Shown: positions 31,324-40,568, counted from the stretch's first letter. The stretch is 64,000 bases of DNA from Sporomusa malonica (GCF_041428715.1 NZ_CP155572.1), one strand, 5' to 3'. Notes: generated by a model from the sequence alone, not told the origin. Numbers and translations: made by a program.

Positions 31324-32968
31324 AGTCTTTTTCTGGATTTTTTGTTTAAAGAAAATTACGCATAGGGAAACAAACCTTTCCCAATACCGAACAATATTTG
31401 AGAAGGGAATAGGTAATGTTTTGGTTTTTCTTCTTCGTTAGGCCGCTTTTTGTAGGATTTTTTGATACATTTCAACTTGTTGCTCAGGGGTAATCAAACG
31501 GAATGACTGTTTACTCTTCAATACCGAGAATATGATACGTAATAGCTTGTTCATAACAGCGCCTAGAGCTTGTTTCTTGGTTTTCGTTTCAATTTTCCGT
31601 TGGTAATATTCGTAAATCACTGAGTTAACCTGTGAGCCTTTCAATTCTTTTCGAATAGATGTCGTAGCAGCAATATAAAGGGCATGGCGTAGAAATGGCG
31701 ATCCCCGTTTGGTTACCTTATTTTTAGTACCTACAAAATTACCCGATTGCTTAACTGATGGATCAATACCGCTAAAAGCCACCAACTGCTTAGCGTTCAT
31801 AAATCGGTCAATATCACCTATCTCGCCAAGGATAATGGGTGCCAATGCATTGCCTATACCGGGTATGCTTTTTAATAGCGCAACTTCCGGTAACTGTTCG
31901 GAAAGCACCTTAATTTGCTCATCAATCATACTAATCTGTACATCTAACGACTGAACTATATTAGCATAGCACCGTACCGTGCATGCATAGGCCTCCAGCG
32001 ATATGCCGGTAACTTGGGCATCGTCGGCACAAGATAGTAAGGCGGCATATTTTTGTTGAGCGTATAGTTTACCCCTACGAGGTAAAGTTTCCAGCATATC
32101 AAGGATGGCCTTTTGATTGGCATTCTTTGTCCACTCACAAGGCAAAGGAAACTTGCTTAAGAGAGTCAAGGCGGTAAGTGATCCAGGATTGAGGACATCG
32201 GGAAATAGTGGAGCAATCTGCTCAATACTAGACTGCAATTTATTGAGAGATTCGACTCTTTGTTGTACTACCTGACCTCTTGTTCTTGTCAAAACCTTCA
32301 AATTCGCAAGCTGTTCCTTTGGCATAGTTGTGGGATGAAAAGTGTGAATAAACAACAATCTTGCCAACTCAAGAGCATCAACCTGATCTGTCTTAACTTT
32401 CCTTACAACAGAATTTTTGATAGAATGAGAAATAAGGGGATTGATGTGGTAGACTTCAAACCCCTGTTTCAAGAAAAAGTGGACGATGCGTTGAGAGTAG
32501 TGACCCGTGGATTCTAAGGCGATGACCGGTTTACTACTAAATGCTTCTTCCACTTTTCTTATTTGCCCTAAAACGAATAATAGTCCTTGCTTAGTATTTA
32601 GGGCTTTAAATGGTTTTAAAAATGTTGTACAGGTTGGCGAAACTGCTGCGTAATAACAAAAATTTTTGGCTACATCAATACCAATAACTGGACGATTAGT
32701 TATCATAACGGGCCTCCAAGAAATATATTGAAGGATTATCCATTCCAATATCAAAGATTACAACCTTGCACGTGAAGCGGGAATAAGCTCCCAACCAGCT
32801 AAAACGTAAATTCTTTGGAAATGGATGAATCGTCTAATGTCATGGGTATAGAAAAATTCTTCCCTGGGACAGGGACATTCATATCCTTCTTCCTAATTAT
32901 ACATAAAACTGATTGTTCGGAGTTTTTCTGCCCCAGAATGGATAACCCTTCTGTACTACATCTTACAG
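31324..32968 (-). mobile_element. IS110 family insertion sequence, copy 2
   Basis: Same unit as copies 1 and 3, minus orientation, bounded by the CT core (AG on the plus strand at 31324-31325 and 32967-32968). The flanks are REP-A halves GTCAATAACCCCGTCCCC and TTGACATTAATTAGC. The right flank is shared with copy 3 for ~27 bp beyond the core, indicating related target sites. Confidence 0.88.
31438..32706 (-). CDS. IS110 family transposase (copy 2)
   Basis: 422 aa, identical at the protein level to copy 3 and intact. Start ATG 32706 with GGAGGCCC eight bases upstream. The DEDD domain (IGIDVAKN, ALESTGHYS, KTDQVDAL) and the Ser-containing C-terminal domain (AFSGIDPSVKQ) are complete. Because protein and left end match copy 3, one of the two is a recent insertion. 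Confidence 0.95.
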   Translation of the reverse strand: MITNRPVIGIDVAKNFCYYAAVSPTCTTFLKPFKALNTKQGLLFVLGQIRKVEEAFSSKPVIALESTGHYSQRIVHFFLKQGFEVYHINPLISHSIKNSVVRKVKTDQVDALELARLLFIHTFHPTTMPKEQLANLKVLTRTRGQVVQQRVESLNKLQSSIEQIAPLFPDVLNPGSLTALTLLSKFPLPCEWTKNANQKAILDMLETLPRRGKLYAQQKYAALLSCADDAQVTGISLEAYACTVRCYANIVQSLDVQISMIDEQIKVLSEQLPEVALLKSIPGIGNALAPIILGEIGDIDRFMNAKQLVAFSGIDPSVKQSGNFVGTKNKVTKRGSPFLRHALYIAATTSIRKELKGSQVNSVIYEYYQRKIETKTKKQALGAVMNKLLRIIFSVLKSKQSFRLITPEQQVEMYQKILQKAA

Positions 32969-32985
32969 GGGACGGGGTTATTGAC
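32968..32985 (-). repeat. REP-A element (flank of IS110 copy 2, upstream of RAYT)
   Basis: GGGGACGGGGTTATTGAC on the plus strand. Together with the inverse REP at 33714 it brackets the RAYT gene. Confidence 0.75.
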
Positions 32986-33028
32986 ACTGGAGTAACCTAA
33001 GCAATAAGATAAAGCTGGGGGTGAAATA

Positions 33029-33529
33029 ATGCCAAGAACAGCCAGAAAGAAAAGTGAAAGCGGAATTTACCATATAATTATGCGAGGAATAAACCGACAG
33101 ACTATCTTTGAAGACGAAGAAGATTGTGCCCAATTCCTTGAGGTACTGCAGCGATATAAAGAAAAAAGCGGCTATGAAGTCTATGCATATTGTTTGATGG
33201 GAAATCATGTACATCTGTTGATGAAGATAGGAATTGAGCCTTTAGAACAAGTAATGCGCCGACTATGTGGAAGTTATGTGTATTGGTATAATAATAAATA
33301 TCAGAGAGTAGGCAATTTATTTCAAGACCGATTTAAAAGTGAACCAGTAGAAGACGATCAATATTTTCAAATAGTACAAAGATATATTCATCAGAATCCA
33401 GTCAAAGAGGGACTTGGAAAACGCGTTGACGAATATAAATGGAGCAGTTTTCACGAATATATTGACCAAGAAAACATAGTAAATGTAAAATTTCTACTTG
33501 AAATGATGAGAGACGAAAAACAAAAATGA
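33029..33529 (+). CDS. REP-associated tyrosine transposase (RAYT, Y1/IS200-like)
   Basis: 166 aa. Starts MPRTARKKSESGIYHIIMRG, the RAYT N-terminus. HUH motif GNHVHLL at ~58-64, WYNNKYQRVGNLFQDRF loop, catalytic Tyr in YIHQNP (~119). Ribosome-binding site GGGGGTGAAAT. The stop at 33529 arises from a frame disruption. The remaining C-terminal part, including an RQIERLTGTNRGIILK helix-turn-helix tail, is still recognisable to 33709 in other frames. The catalytic domain is complete, so it might still process the REP-A elements that flank it in inverse orientation. Such enzymes are thought to mobilise REP sequences. Confidence 0.88.
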   Translation: MPRTARKKSESGIYHIIMRGINRQTIFEDEEDCAQFLEVLQRYKEKSGYEVYAYCLMGNHVHLLMKIGIEPLEQVMRRLCGSYVYWYNNKYQRVGNLFQDRFKSEPVEDDQYFQIVQRYIHQNPVKEGLGKRVDEYKWSSFHEYIDQENIVNVKFLLEMMRDEKQK

Positions 33530-33709
33530 AAAACAAAAGTTTATAGAATACACTAATGATATATGTGAGGATGAATGTTTAGATAATTGACAATCAAGGC
33601 AAACAGCGCATTAGGGACGAAGAAGCCAGATTAACAATAAAGAAGGTATCGATTCGGCAAATCGAAAGACTTACTGGCACTAATAGAGGTATTATTTTAA
33701 AAGCGTGAA
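33530..33709 (+). pseudogene. Decayed C-terminal part of the RAYT gene
   Basis: Fragments EFIEYTNDICEDECL and VSIRQIERLTGTNRGI are separated by stops and frame changes; the last codon is followed directly by REP-A. Confidence 0.6.
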
Positions 33710-33713
33710 AAAG

Positions 33714-33738
33714 GTGTCAGCAACCCCGTCCCCGTGAC
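33714..33738 (+). repeat. REP-A element
   Basis: GTGTCAGCAACCCCGTCCCC then GTGAC: 5-bp stem GTCA(C/G) around the ACCCCGTCCCC core, directly after the RAYT tail. Confidence 0.75.
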
Positions 33739-34033
33739 CGCTCGACGTGACCCCTTAGGTTTCTACAATCGGTGTGAAATAAATGAGATTGTTTTATTTA
33801 ACCGCAGAACTAAGAAGGGTTACAATTACTATACGTTGGCAGTTTTTGAGGATGCTCCCCTTCCAAGTCAAAAAGTTATAAACTTAACAAAAAGACTAAT
33901 TTCTATAACTCCTGATTGGTCTATTGGTCTAATTCGGCATTATGAAACTATAAGTCAGGCTAAGGCTTATTACGCTAGACTTGCCAAAGATAATAAATGG
34001 GACGGTTTGAGGCTGGATGTTTTATATAAATAA
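33734..34033 (+). CDS. Hypothetical protein, probably chimeric or truncated
   Basis: 99-codon open frame starting inside the REP. From residue ~12 it looks coding (INEIVLFNRRTKKGYNYYTL, AVFEDAPLPSQ). The last residues DGLRLDVLYK match the end of large serine recombinases (compare DGLSLEVLYK at 62606-62636). No family recognised for the middle part. I suspect a 5'-truncated gene fused to a recombinase tail; translation start unsupported. Confidence 0.35.
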   Translation: MTARRDPLGFYNRCEINEIVLFNRRTKKGYNYYTLAVFEDAPLPSQKVINLTKRLISITPDWSIGLIRHYETISQAKAYYARLAKDNKWDGLRLDVLYK

Positions 34034-34057
34034 TTGAATAATGTCAGTAAAAGGAGA

Positions 34058-34096
34058 AACTCCTGCTAAATTTTGTATGAATTTGGCAGGAGTTTT
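34058..34096 (+). terminator. CTCCTGC hairpin (recombinase-associated)
   Basis: ACTCCTGCTAAATT pairs with AATTTGGCAGGAGT with one wobble, T-run after. Member of the recurring hairpin family. Confidence 0.7.
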
Positions 34097-34151
34097 GTAG
34101 TTTCAGCCGGAAAATAAAAAATAGGAAAAATATTACACTGGTGAGGTTAGA

Positions 34152-34595
34152 ATGAAAATTAAAAAGATTGAAATTGATAAGAAACAATTTCTTGATTTAC
34201 TATTATTGGCAGATGAACAAGAAGACATGATTGATAGGTACTTAGACCACGGGGATATGTTTGCTCTATATGATGGTGACTTAAAGAGTGTCTGTGTGGT
34301 AGTATGTGAACCTAATGGTATTTGCGAACTAAAAAATATAGCCACTTATAGACAATATCAGGGTCAAGGTTACGGTAAGTATCTTGTAAACTATATTTCT
34401 GACTATTATAAAGGAAAATATCAAGTTATGTTTGTTGGCACTGGGGAAAGCCCTGTCATTATTTCGTTTTATATGTCTTGCGGATTTATACAATCTCACC
34501 GAGTCAAGAATTTCTTTACGGACAATTATGATCACCCTATTTTCGAATGCGGCGTGCAGCTTGTGGATATGATTTATCTTAAAAAAGAATTATAA
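34152..34595 (+). CDS. GNAT family N-acetyltransferase
   Basis: 147 aa. The acetyl-CoA signature is visible as LKNIATYRQYQGQGYGKYLV (motif A, Q/RxxGxG/A) near residues 60-80. MFVGTGESPVIISFYMSCGF is the motif B strand and helix that ends the fold. Substrate unknown; the class acetylates small amines, antibiotics or peptides. GGTGAGGTTAGA precedes the ATG. It stands alone, between a terminator-like hairpin and a REP. Confidence 0.88.
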   Translation: MKIKKIEIDKKQFLDLLLLADEQEDMIDRYLDHGDMFALYDGDLKSVCVVVCEPNGICELKNIATYRQYQGQGYGKYLVNYISDYYKGKYQVMFVGTGESPVIISFYMSCGFIQSHRVKNFFTDNYDHPIFECGVQLVDMIYLKKEL

Positions 34596-34675
34596 AATAT
34601 GAAGATTATTAAAGCCAATAATTTATTTTCTTGTCCCCATATTCCAGTTATAGTGTTAGAGAAGCATTAATAGAA

Positions 34676-34699
34676 TGTCAACAACCCCGCCCACGTGAC
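34676..34699 (+). repeat. REP-A element (diverged)
   Basis: TGTCAACAACCCCGCCCACG then TGACA; two core changes. Confidence 0.65.
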
Positions 34700-34751
34700 A
34701 TGACATTAGGAAACAGTAGAACCGTAAGACTGTATCTTTGGGAGGATGTTC

Positions 34752-36071
34752 ATGAAAAATAGACTACATATCGGATACTTAGTAATGGTGACCTTGATCA
34801 CATTGTTTTTTTTTAGTACAGCACATGCCACAGAGATACCAACTGAAAACAATGAAAACCCAAATAAAACCTTACAGCTAACAATGGAAGAAAAGATAGC
34901 CGATTTTGAATATATGTACGATATATTTAAAGATAATTTTCCTCTGTTTGCAGTTAAAAAGCGTGCATATCATATCGATTGGCTTGGGAAAAAGGATGAG
35001 TATAAGAATAGAATTAGAAATACCAAGAATGATGCAGAATTTCAGCAAACAATGAGCGGCATTTTGGTAGAATTGGAAAATAAACATACGTGTATTCTCG
35101 GACCGGAAGGCTATACTCAAAATTGCGTAATATTTAATAGACTGGGGGATTATGCTCAGCCTTGGTTAAACGTTTTACATAAGCCGGAAGTTACTAGTCG
35201 ATATAAAGTTTGGTCAGATAAAACCATAAATAAAATATCTGGGGACAATGGCAGCATAGTTATGAATAAATCATGCTTTAAAACCGATATTCTTGAACAA
35301 AACAAAATAGCATATATTAGATTTTTTACATTTAATTCACTTAATAATAATTATGAAAATGATAGGATTCCGATTGCTGCTTTCTTAAAGCAAATTAAGA
35401 ACTATTCTGTACTTATTATCGATGTGAGAGGAAATGGTGGTGGCGCCCTTCAATATTGGCAGCAAAATATTGTGGCTCCGTTAACATCCACCGAACTACG
35501 CGCTGAATATTATGGATTTCTTAGAGGCGGAAGATATCTTGAACCTTTTATTGATGCAGGTGAGGTGAAACTACACAATATTGATGAACTCAGTCAATCT
35601 ACGCTTGAATATTTTCCACCGGAAGTTACTAGCGATTTTAAATATTTTTGTAAAAATGTAATTAGCGTTTTGCCTCAGAATGTAATAGGTTTTACCGGTA
35701 AAATATATTTATTGGTAGATAGACAATCTTACTCTGCCGCAGATACCTTTGCATCTTTTGCAAAATCGACTAAATTTGCTACTGTTGTAGGTGAAAGAAC
35801 TGGTGGAGATGGAATTGGTGCCCCAATTGATATGCCAATAATAGCGCTGCCTAATAGTGGTTATATAGTTCGTTTTCCTGTTGGGTTGGGGCTAAATCCA
35901 GACGGGTCATCTAATGAAGAAAAGTGTACTCAACCGGATATTATAATTCCTTCACATATAGGAGATACATATGAAAATGATATAGCTATACAGGAGTTAT
36001 TGAAAATTATAAAAGCTCAACATTTTGATATTATCGCTCTTGCGAAGGAGTCGAAGAGGAAAGCGTGTTAA
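34752..36071 (+). CDS. Exported S41 family peptidase
   Basis: 439 aa from ATG 34752 (GGGAGG six bases upstream; ATG 34746 overlaps it). Signal peptide MKNRLHIGYLVMVTLITLFF, cleavage after AHA. The S41 core begins near residue 180 with IAYIRFFTFNS and IDVRGNGGGALQYW. The nucleophile Ser lies in DRQSYSAADTFASFA and is followed by VVGERTGGDGIGAP. No PDZ domain is obvious, so it is closer to the tricorn/IRBP-like secreted S41 proteins than to CtpA. Acts outside the cytoplasm; substrate unknown. Confidence 0.9.
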   Translation: MKNRLHIGYLVMVTLITLFFFSTAHATEIPTENNENPNKTLQLTMEEKIADFEYMYDIFKDNFPLFAVKKRAYHIDWLGKKDEYKNRIRNTKNDAEFQQTMSGILVELENKHTCILGPEGYTQNCVIFNRLGDYAQPWLNVLHKPEVTSRYKVWSDKTINKISGDNGSIVMNKSCFKTDILEQNKIAYIRFFTFNSLNNNYENDRIPIAAFLKQIKNYSVLIIDVRGNGGGALQYWQQNIVAPLTSTELRAEYYGFLRGGRYLEPFIDAGEVKLHNIDELSQSTLEYFPPEVTSDFKYFCKNVISVLPQNVIGFTGKIYLLVDRQSYSAADTFASFAKSTKFATVVGERTGGDGIGAPIDMPIIALPNSGYIVRFPVGLGLNPDGSSNEEKCTQPDIIIPSHIGDTYENDIAIQELLKIIKAQHFDIIALAKESKRKAC

Positions 36072-36128
36072 TCTTTGTTTAGTACACATTAATTAAGTAC
36101 TATTACGGTGTAAAGGAGCAGATTTTAT

Positions 36129-36320
36129 ATGCAAAGAAACTGTACAAACTGTAATGTGGAAATGAAAAATGCTTTATTAAGCGCAAATGGCGGCTACGTT
36201 TTAGTAGAAGAAATTAAAAAAGGTTTTGGTGCTAAAGTTTGTGGTGTCGTTACATATGTTTGTCCGAAATGTGGGCATATTGAATTAGTTGCGGAAAGAC
36301 CAGAGATATTTGATAAATAG
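36129..36320 (+). CDS. Small zinc-ribbon-like protein (paralogue)
   Basis: 63 aa, differing from the protein at 11919 at only about nine positions (CTNCNVEMKNALLSANGG; CPKCGHIELVAERPEIF). Two CxxC pairs. AAAGGAGCAGATTTT is a good ribosome-binding site. DNA similarity extends over the whole gene, indicating recent duplication. A degenerate REP-A follows at 36329. Confidence 0.75.
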   Translation: MQRNCTNCNVEMKNALLSANGGYVLVEEIKKGFGAKVCGVVTYVCPKCGHIELVAERPEIFDK

Positions 36321-36328
36321 TATGATAG

Positions 36329-36353
36329 GTGACAAGGGACGGAGTTATTGACA
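36329..36353 (-). repeat. REP-A element (inverse)
   Basis: GTGACAAGGGACGGAGTTAT then TGAC. Confidence 0.6.
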
Positions 36354-36598
36354 ACAATATGCTGTGCGCTTAACCTTCTCTAAATTAACTATCTTTCGAA
36401 GAAATAATCATATCAAAAATAGATTCCAACCAGTATTCTCGATATTGCTGGTTGGCTTTTCTTTCTCTTGACATTACAACAACATACCAACTAAAATAAA
36501 AACAACACCTAACAAATAACAACTATCAATTACATAACGTATGTAAACCCTTCACCAAGCAAATCCTAAAGAGTAGCTATAAAAATGAGGTGACGCTA

Positions 36599-36781
36599 AT
36601 GTCTACCAAGCACGTTAACCACCTAGCTAATGAAAAAAGTCCATATTTACTGCAACACGCACACAACACAATAGACTGGTATCCCTGGGGCGAAGAAGCG
36701 TTTGCGAAAGCGAGAGAAGAAGACAAACCGATATTTTTTAGTTGCGGCTATAGTACGTGCCATTGGTGCCATGTACATTAA
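36599..36781 (+). pseudogene. YyaL-type thioredoxin-domain protein (DUF255), truncated after CHWCHV
   Basis: ATG 36599 with GAGGTG upstream. The protein starts STKHVNHLANEKSPYLLQHA as in full-length ~680-aa YyaL/spermatogenesis-associated-protein-20 homologues and runs through the thioredoxin-like CHWCHV motif. There it joins the 3' end of the structured repeat (GGTGCCATGTACATTAAAGT) and stops. About 95% of the gene is gone. The junction falls in a shared TGGTGCCATGT word. Confidence 0.85.
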
Positions 36782-36870
36782 AGTAACATGTTCGGCTTAA
36801 GATTAGTCGGGGGAGAATAGTATCATCGGTAAAGACGAAAAATGGTCTCAATTCTTGTAGAATACTGATT
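36765..36870 (+). repeat. Structured repeat, 3' end fused to yyaL
   Basis: TTGGTGCCATGTACATTAAA-GTAAC as in the copy at 47703, then a tail TTAAGATTAGTCGGG...GACGAAAAATGG shared with 42510-42560 and partly with 57015-57060. Confidence 0.7.
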
Positions 36871-37121
36871 AATTAGCACCCCTAACGGAGGTGTTATTTT
36901 TATTTGATGGGATTTACCAGTTTTGATGTCTCAAGTAAACTGCTTGTTTAGAAGGCAGGACTTTAGGAATCAATAATGAAATTATAACTAAGATCACTTT
37001 TTTTTACAAAAAACTAAATACTCGGCGTTTTTGTGTGTCAAAACAACGTGTTAAATTTTGGATTGCTTGTAAAGTAGAAACATGACCAAAATGTAAAAAT
37101 TATTATGAGCGGAGTTAGTTT
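36871..37121. other. Intergenic stretch, no gene supported
   Basis: AT-rich. A weak hairpin with T-run lies at 36878-36903 (AGCACCCCTAACGGAGGTG). Nothing else recognised before the ribosome-binding site of the next gene. Confidence 0.4.
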
Positions 37122-37154
37122 TTGGAACACCCGGTAAATGGAGGAATCACCATA

Positions 37155-38957
37155 ATGTTAAATAGATCACTCGCAATAATTAGCCTGTCCATTCTTATCC
37201 TCTTTTCCATAATTGTCTTTCCTGTGTTGCCTTGTCTTGCGGTAAGCCCGACTGAAAAAAACATACTGATTATGCATGCCTTTACCCAGGACTATCCTGT
37301 GCACGAGGCGTTTAACAAGGGACTGAAAAGCAGGTTTCAGCAAGATTATCAGTACAAAATAAATTATTCCTACGAATATCTTGATCTGGCGCGTTTTGAG
37401 AATAGTGAAGACTATTTAGCTGAGACAGCGCATTATTTTCAAGCGAAATACTCAAACCGGCTCCCAGAAATGATCATTACGTCAAGCATATTGGCTCCTT
37501 TTCTACAAAAATACGGCATAGATATATTTCCTGGCGTGCCGATCCTGGTGGTATCGAAAGAGAGTAATGTGCCAATAGAGAATATATCTGCAGATTTTGT
37601 TGCAATTCCAGATGGTTTTGATGAGACAGTACAAGCTGATAAAAATATCCAACTTATTCTACGAACTAGACCGTTTATCCAAAAAATTCACATTGTAGTT
37701 GGTGATTCTGAGGTGGAGAGAGAACTTGTGGAACGACTACAGCAGGTGACAGATAAGTATGCTGACAAGGTGCAGTTCGTTTGCCTGAATAAATTATCGT
37801 ATGACCAGATGGTGGAACATATAAGAAATAGTAGTGATAGATCGGCAATTTTGTTCGTACGTTGGAATGTAGATGTGGAGGGTAAGAGATTCATTCCAGT
37901 TCAAGTTTTACAGGCGATATGTCGCTACAGTAAAGCTCCGGTATACGGAGAAGCTGCGCATCTTCTTGGAAGCGGAATACTCGGAGGCTACGTTTATAAC
38001 TACGGAATTTCAGGAAAAAATGTTGCCGAAGTGGGATTAGATATTCTGAAAGGGAAAAAGCCGTCCGATATTTCGGTGACAAATGTTCAAGTCAGCGAAT
38101 ATGTATTTGATTGGCGGGAGTTGAAACGATGGGGAATAGATGAAGAAAAGCTGCCGCCAGGCAGTAGGATCGAATACAGGGAATACAGTGCGTGGGAGTT
38201 GTATAAGGGTTATATTATTGGCGGCATTGCCCTGTTATTGTTGGAAACCGCGCTTGCGTTAGGTCTTCTAGTCAATCGGAGCAGACGAAAAAGAGCGGAA
38301 AGCGAATTAATCCAGTTAAATATGACGTTGGAAAAAAGAGTTTTTGATAGGACCCAGGAATTACAGGATGCAAATAATCAGCTGACGATAGCCCAAGAAC
38401 TGTTAGAGGCATTGAATCAGCAACTGGATTTGACTTCAAGAACGGATAGTTTGACCGGTCTTTATAACCGGCGGCATATGGAGGAGAGGATTCAGGAAGA
38501 GTATGAACAATATCAAAGAACCGGTTCGAGGTTTGCATTGATAATGGCCGACATTGATTTTTTCAAAAAGGTTAATGACATGTATGGGCATGATGTTGGA
38601 GACTGCGTATTGAAGTCAGTAACTGAATATCTCCGAAAATCTGTTAGGGCGTACGATATAGTTGCCCGATGGGGAGGCGAGGAATTCCTCCTGCTGTTAC
38701 CAGCGACAAATGCGGAAAATGCAGTAGGACTGGCGGAACGCATCAGAAAGACAGTGGAAGAGCACAAGTGCTTTTGTAAAGGAGAAGCTTTGTCGGTAAC
38801 ATTGACAGCAGGTGTTTCTGTTATTGGGCGCGAAGATACTATTGGGAGTATTATTCGGAAAGCGGACATTGCCTTGTACCAAGGTAAACGATCAGGCAGA
38901 AATTGTGTAGTATCTTTCGAGGGTATATCTAACATAGAGATTTCGGGGCCATCGTAG
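37155..38957 (+). CDS. Diguanylate cyclase with periplasmic binding-protein-like sensor
   Basis: 600 aa from ATG 37155 (GGAGG upstream; TTG 37122 possible). Signal anchor 1-28. Residues ~30-335 resemble an ABC-transporter substrate-binding fold (NILIMHAFTQDYPVHEAFNK, then PGVPILVV). A membrane helix lies near 352-372 (GYIIGGIALLLLETALALGL), then a coiled coil to ~430. The GGDEF domain is complete with GGEEF at ~507-511, DADIDFFK-like metal site (ADIDFFKKVND) and an RxxD inhibitory site (RAYD) five residues before. It should make cyclic di-GMP in response to an external ligand. Confidence 0.92.
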   Translation: MLNRSLAIISLSILILFSIIVFPVLPCLAVSPTEKNILIMHAFTQDYPVHEAFNKGLKSRFQQDYQYKINYSYEYLDLARFENSEDYLAETAHYFQAKYSNRLPEMIITSSILAPFLQKYGIDIFPGVPILVVSKESNVPIENISADFVAIPDGFDETVQADKNIQLILRTRPFIQKIHIVVGDSEVERELVERLQQVTDKYADKVQFVCLNKLSYDQMVEHIRNSSDRSAILFVRWNVDVEGKRFIPVQVLQAICRYSKAPVYGEAAHLLGSGILGGYVYNYGISGKNVAEVGLDILKGKKPSDISVTNVQVSEYVFDWRELKRWGIDEEKLPPGSRIEYREYSAWELYKGYIIGGIALLLLETALALGLLVNRSRRKRAESELIQLNMTLEKRVFDRTQELQDANNQLTIAQELLEALNQQLDLTSRTDSLTGLYNRRHMEERIQEEYEQYQRTGSRFALIMADIDFFKKVNDMYGHDVGDCVLKSVTEYLRKSVRAYDIVARWGGEEFLLLLPATNAENAVGLAERIRKTVEEHKCFCKGEALSVTLTAGVSVIGREDTIGSIIRKADIALYQGKRSGRNCVVSFEGISNIEISGPS

Positions 38958-39102
38958 ATGACTTTTACATTAGTTAAACGAGGTGGATTTACCGAGCCAT
39001 GATCATTTCCACCATGCTTAGATAATAGTAAACTGCAGCTTATCCTATTAAATTACTGTTCAGGTTTTCAAGAGGTTAGTTAGTCCGATTCGGAGCTTAG
39101 AA

Positions 39103-39351
39103 GACATTGGACAACAATTTGACCAATGTCTAGTTTAAGTTCCCTTTATACCTCATGGCATGTTATGGAGTGAATTTATGAGGCCGCAAAGCCAGACAGA
39201 TTATAGCCTCTACAGGTATATTAATGGCGCGTTATGGAACGACTTAATGGCATGTACTAGAACAAGAAAATGTCTATGAAGCCAGTAAATTCAAGGGTCT
39301 AATTTTTGTTCCATTTTGTCACGACAGTGGTGCCAAGTTCATTAAAGTAAC
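39103..39351 (+). repeat. Structured repeat, near-complete copy
   Basis: Hairpin AGACATTGGACAA...TTGACCAATGTCT, CATGGCATGTTATGG with GAGGCCGCAAAGCC, TAATGGCGCGTTATGG, AATGGCATGTACTAGAAC, 3' end GTGGTGCCAAGTTCATTAAA-GTAAC. It starts ~145 bp after the diguanylate cyclase stop. Confidence 0.85.
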
Positions 39352-39578
39352 ATTTTGTTTAAGCTCAGCTGGGTGTATTTTTCACTCGTAATTCCTCTAA
39401 CAGCGAATTTTTAAATTTATATCATGTAAGAATATAGCAGGAAACACTATTATCGCAAGAGAATTAAATCCATAATTTACTGAAAAAGTAAGTTGTGGTG
39501 TTGTAATATCGGACGAGGCAGTTTTGAAGAGCTGATAGTTTTGCTTTCGGGCCTTATTTAATGGTAGTGGGAGGACAT

Positions 39579-40040
39579 ATGGAGACAAAAATAACTAAAT
39601 CTACTCAAGTTCTATGTGCTACTGAATATCTGACGGTCCAAGAAATTGGGGAACGCGGTGAAAAACTATGTACTAATATTATTGAAGAAATAGATAAGTA
39701 CAAGCTCAGTATTGTTGGGCCTTGGACTTTCGTTTCTTATGGACGTGATGGGAATTATGATACACGCTTTAAGCATGAGTATTGTGTTCCAGTCGAGAAT
39801 ATAGAAAACTATAAAGGTATTTTTCAAATTAAAACATTGCAGGAAATTGAATGCGCTTTTATAACTTATCAAGGAGATCTTTCAGAAGAGAACTTTGGTG
39901 GAAAGGGATATAGCCCCTTGGTTGACTCAATAATAAAATCAGGAAGAAACTTCACGGGAGAAAGTCGAGAGGTTTATCACAAATGGGTTTCGCCTGAATC
40001 TCAAGATAACATCATTGAAATTCAATTTGGTATAAAATAG
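39579..40040 (+). CDS. DUF5085 / GyrI-like small-molecule-binding protein
   Basis: 153 aa from ATG 39579 (GGGAGGACAT upstream; ATG 39561 overlaps the ribosome-binding site). A single SHS2/GyrI-like domain: YLTVQEIGERGEKLCTNI at the N-terminus, IVGPWTFVSYG, and EIECAFITYQGDLSEENFG. No DNA-binding domain is attached. Proteins of this shape bind hydrophobic or cationic ligands; role here unknown. Isolated between two structured repeats. Confidence 0.65.
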   Translation: METKITKSTQVLCATEYLTVQEIGERGEKLCTNIIEEIDKYKLSIVGPWTFVSYGRDGNYDTRFKHEYCVPVENIENYKGIFQIKTLQEIECAFITYQGDLSEENFGGKGYSPLVDSIIKSGRNFTGESREVYHKWVSPESQDNIIEIQFGIK

Positions 40041-40229
40041 TTTGCCAATAAAGTGCATAGAGAACCATATCAACGGCAATTGTAAAAAGATGGTGTTATA
40101 TGGGCAAGGGTTAATTTCGAATTACCTCAGCCATACAAATCAGCAATATATCAGGACACTTTTCGTACCGTCGAGTGCTTCATATTTCTAGTTAATATAT
40201 TCATATTGAAGATACTATTTCGGGTGTTT

Positions 40230-40506
40230 AAAAAGGTTCAGGGTGAATCTGCTTCACGTTAAATAAACCTTGGTCAAATTCATTGACTAAGGTTTATTTA
40301 ATGTTTCGTCACATGTTATGGAAATAAATTCATGGGTGTGCGAAGCCATATAAACTGTGGCTTTGATAGATATAGAAATGACATGTTCTGGAACAATTTA
40401 ATGGCACGTACTGGAACATGAGAATGCCGACAAATCCAGTAAATTCAAGGAGTCTCGTTTTTGTTCCATTTTGTCATGACAGTGGTGCCATGTTCATTAA
40501 AGTAAC
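40230..40506 (+). repeat. Structured repeat, near-complete copy
   Basis: 5' AGGTTCAGGGTGAATCTG, hairpin AAACCTTGGTCAA...TTGACTAAGGTTT (stem changed on both sides), TCACATGTTATGG, AATGGCACGTACTGGAAC, 3' end GTGGTGCCATGTTCATTAAA-GTAAC. Confidence 0.85.
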
Positions 40507-40568
40507 ATCTTTGCTATTAGAAAACAAAAGTGCCTGACCAGTATCAGCGAAGGTATTTGATCTTCTTA

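Noticed and set aside
33029..33529. Simple IS200/IS605 insertion sequence
   Set aside because: The N-terminal RTARKKSESGIYHIIMRG type, the extra C-terminal helix-turn-helix tail and the bracketing REPs fit RAYT better than IS200 TnpA; no TnpB is present.
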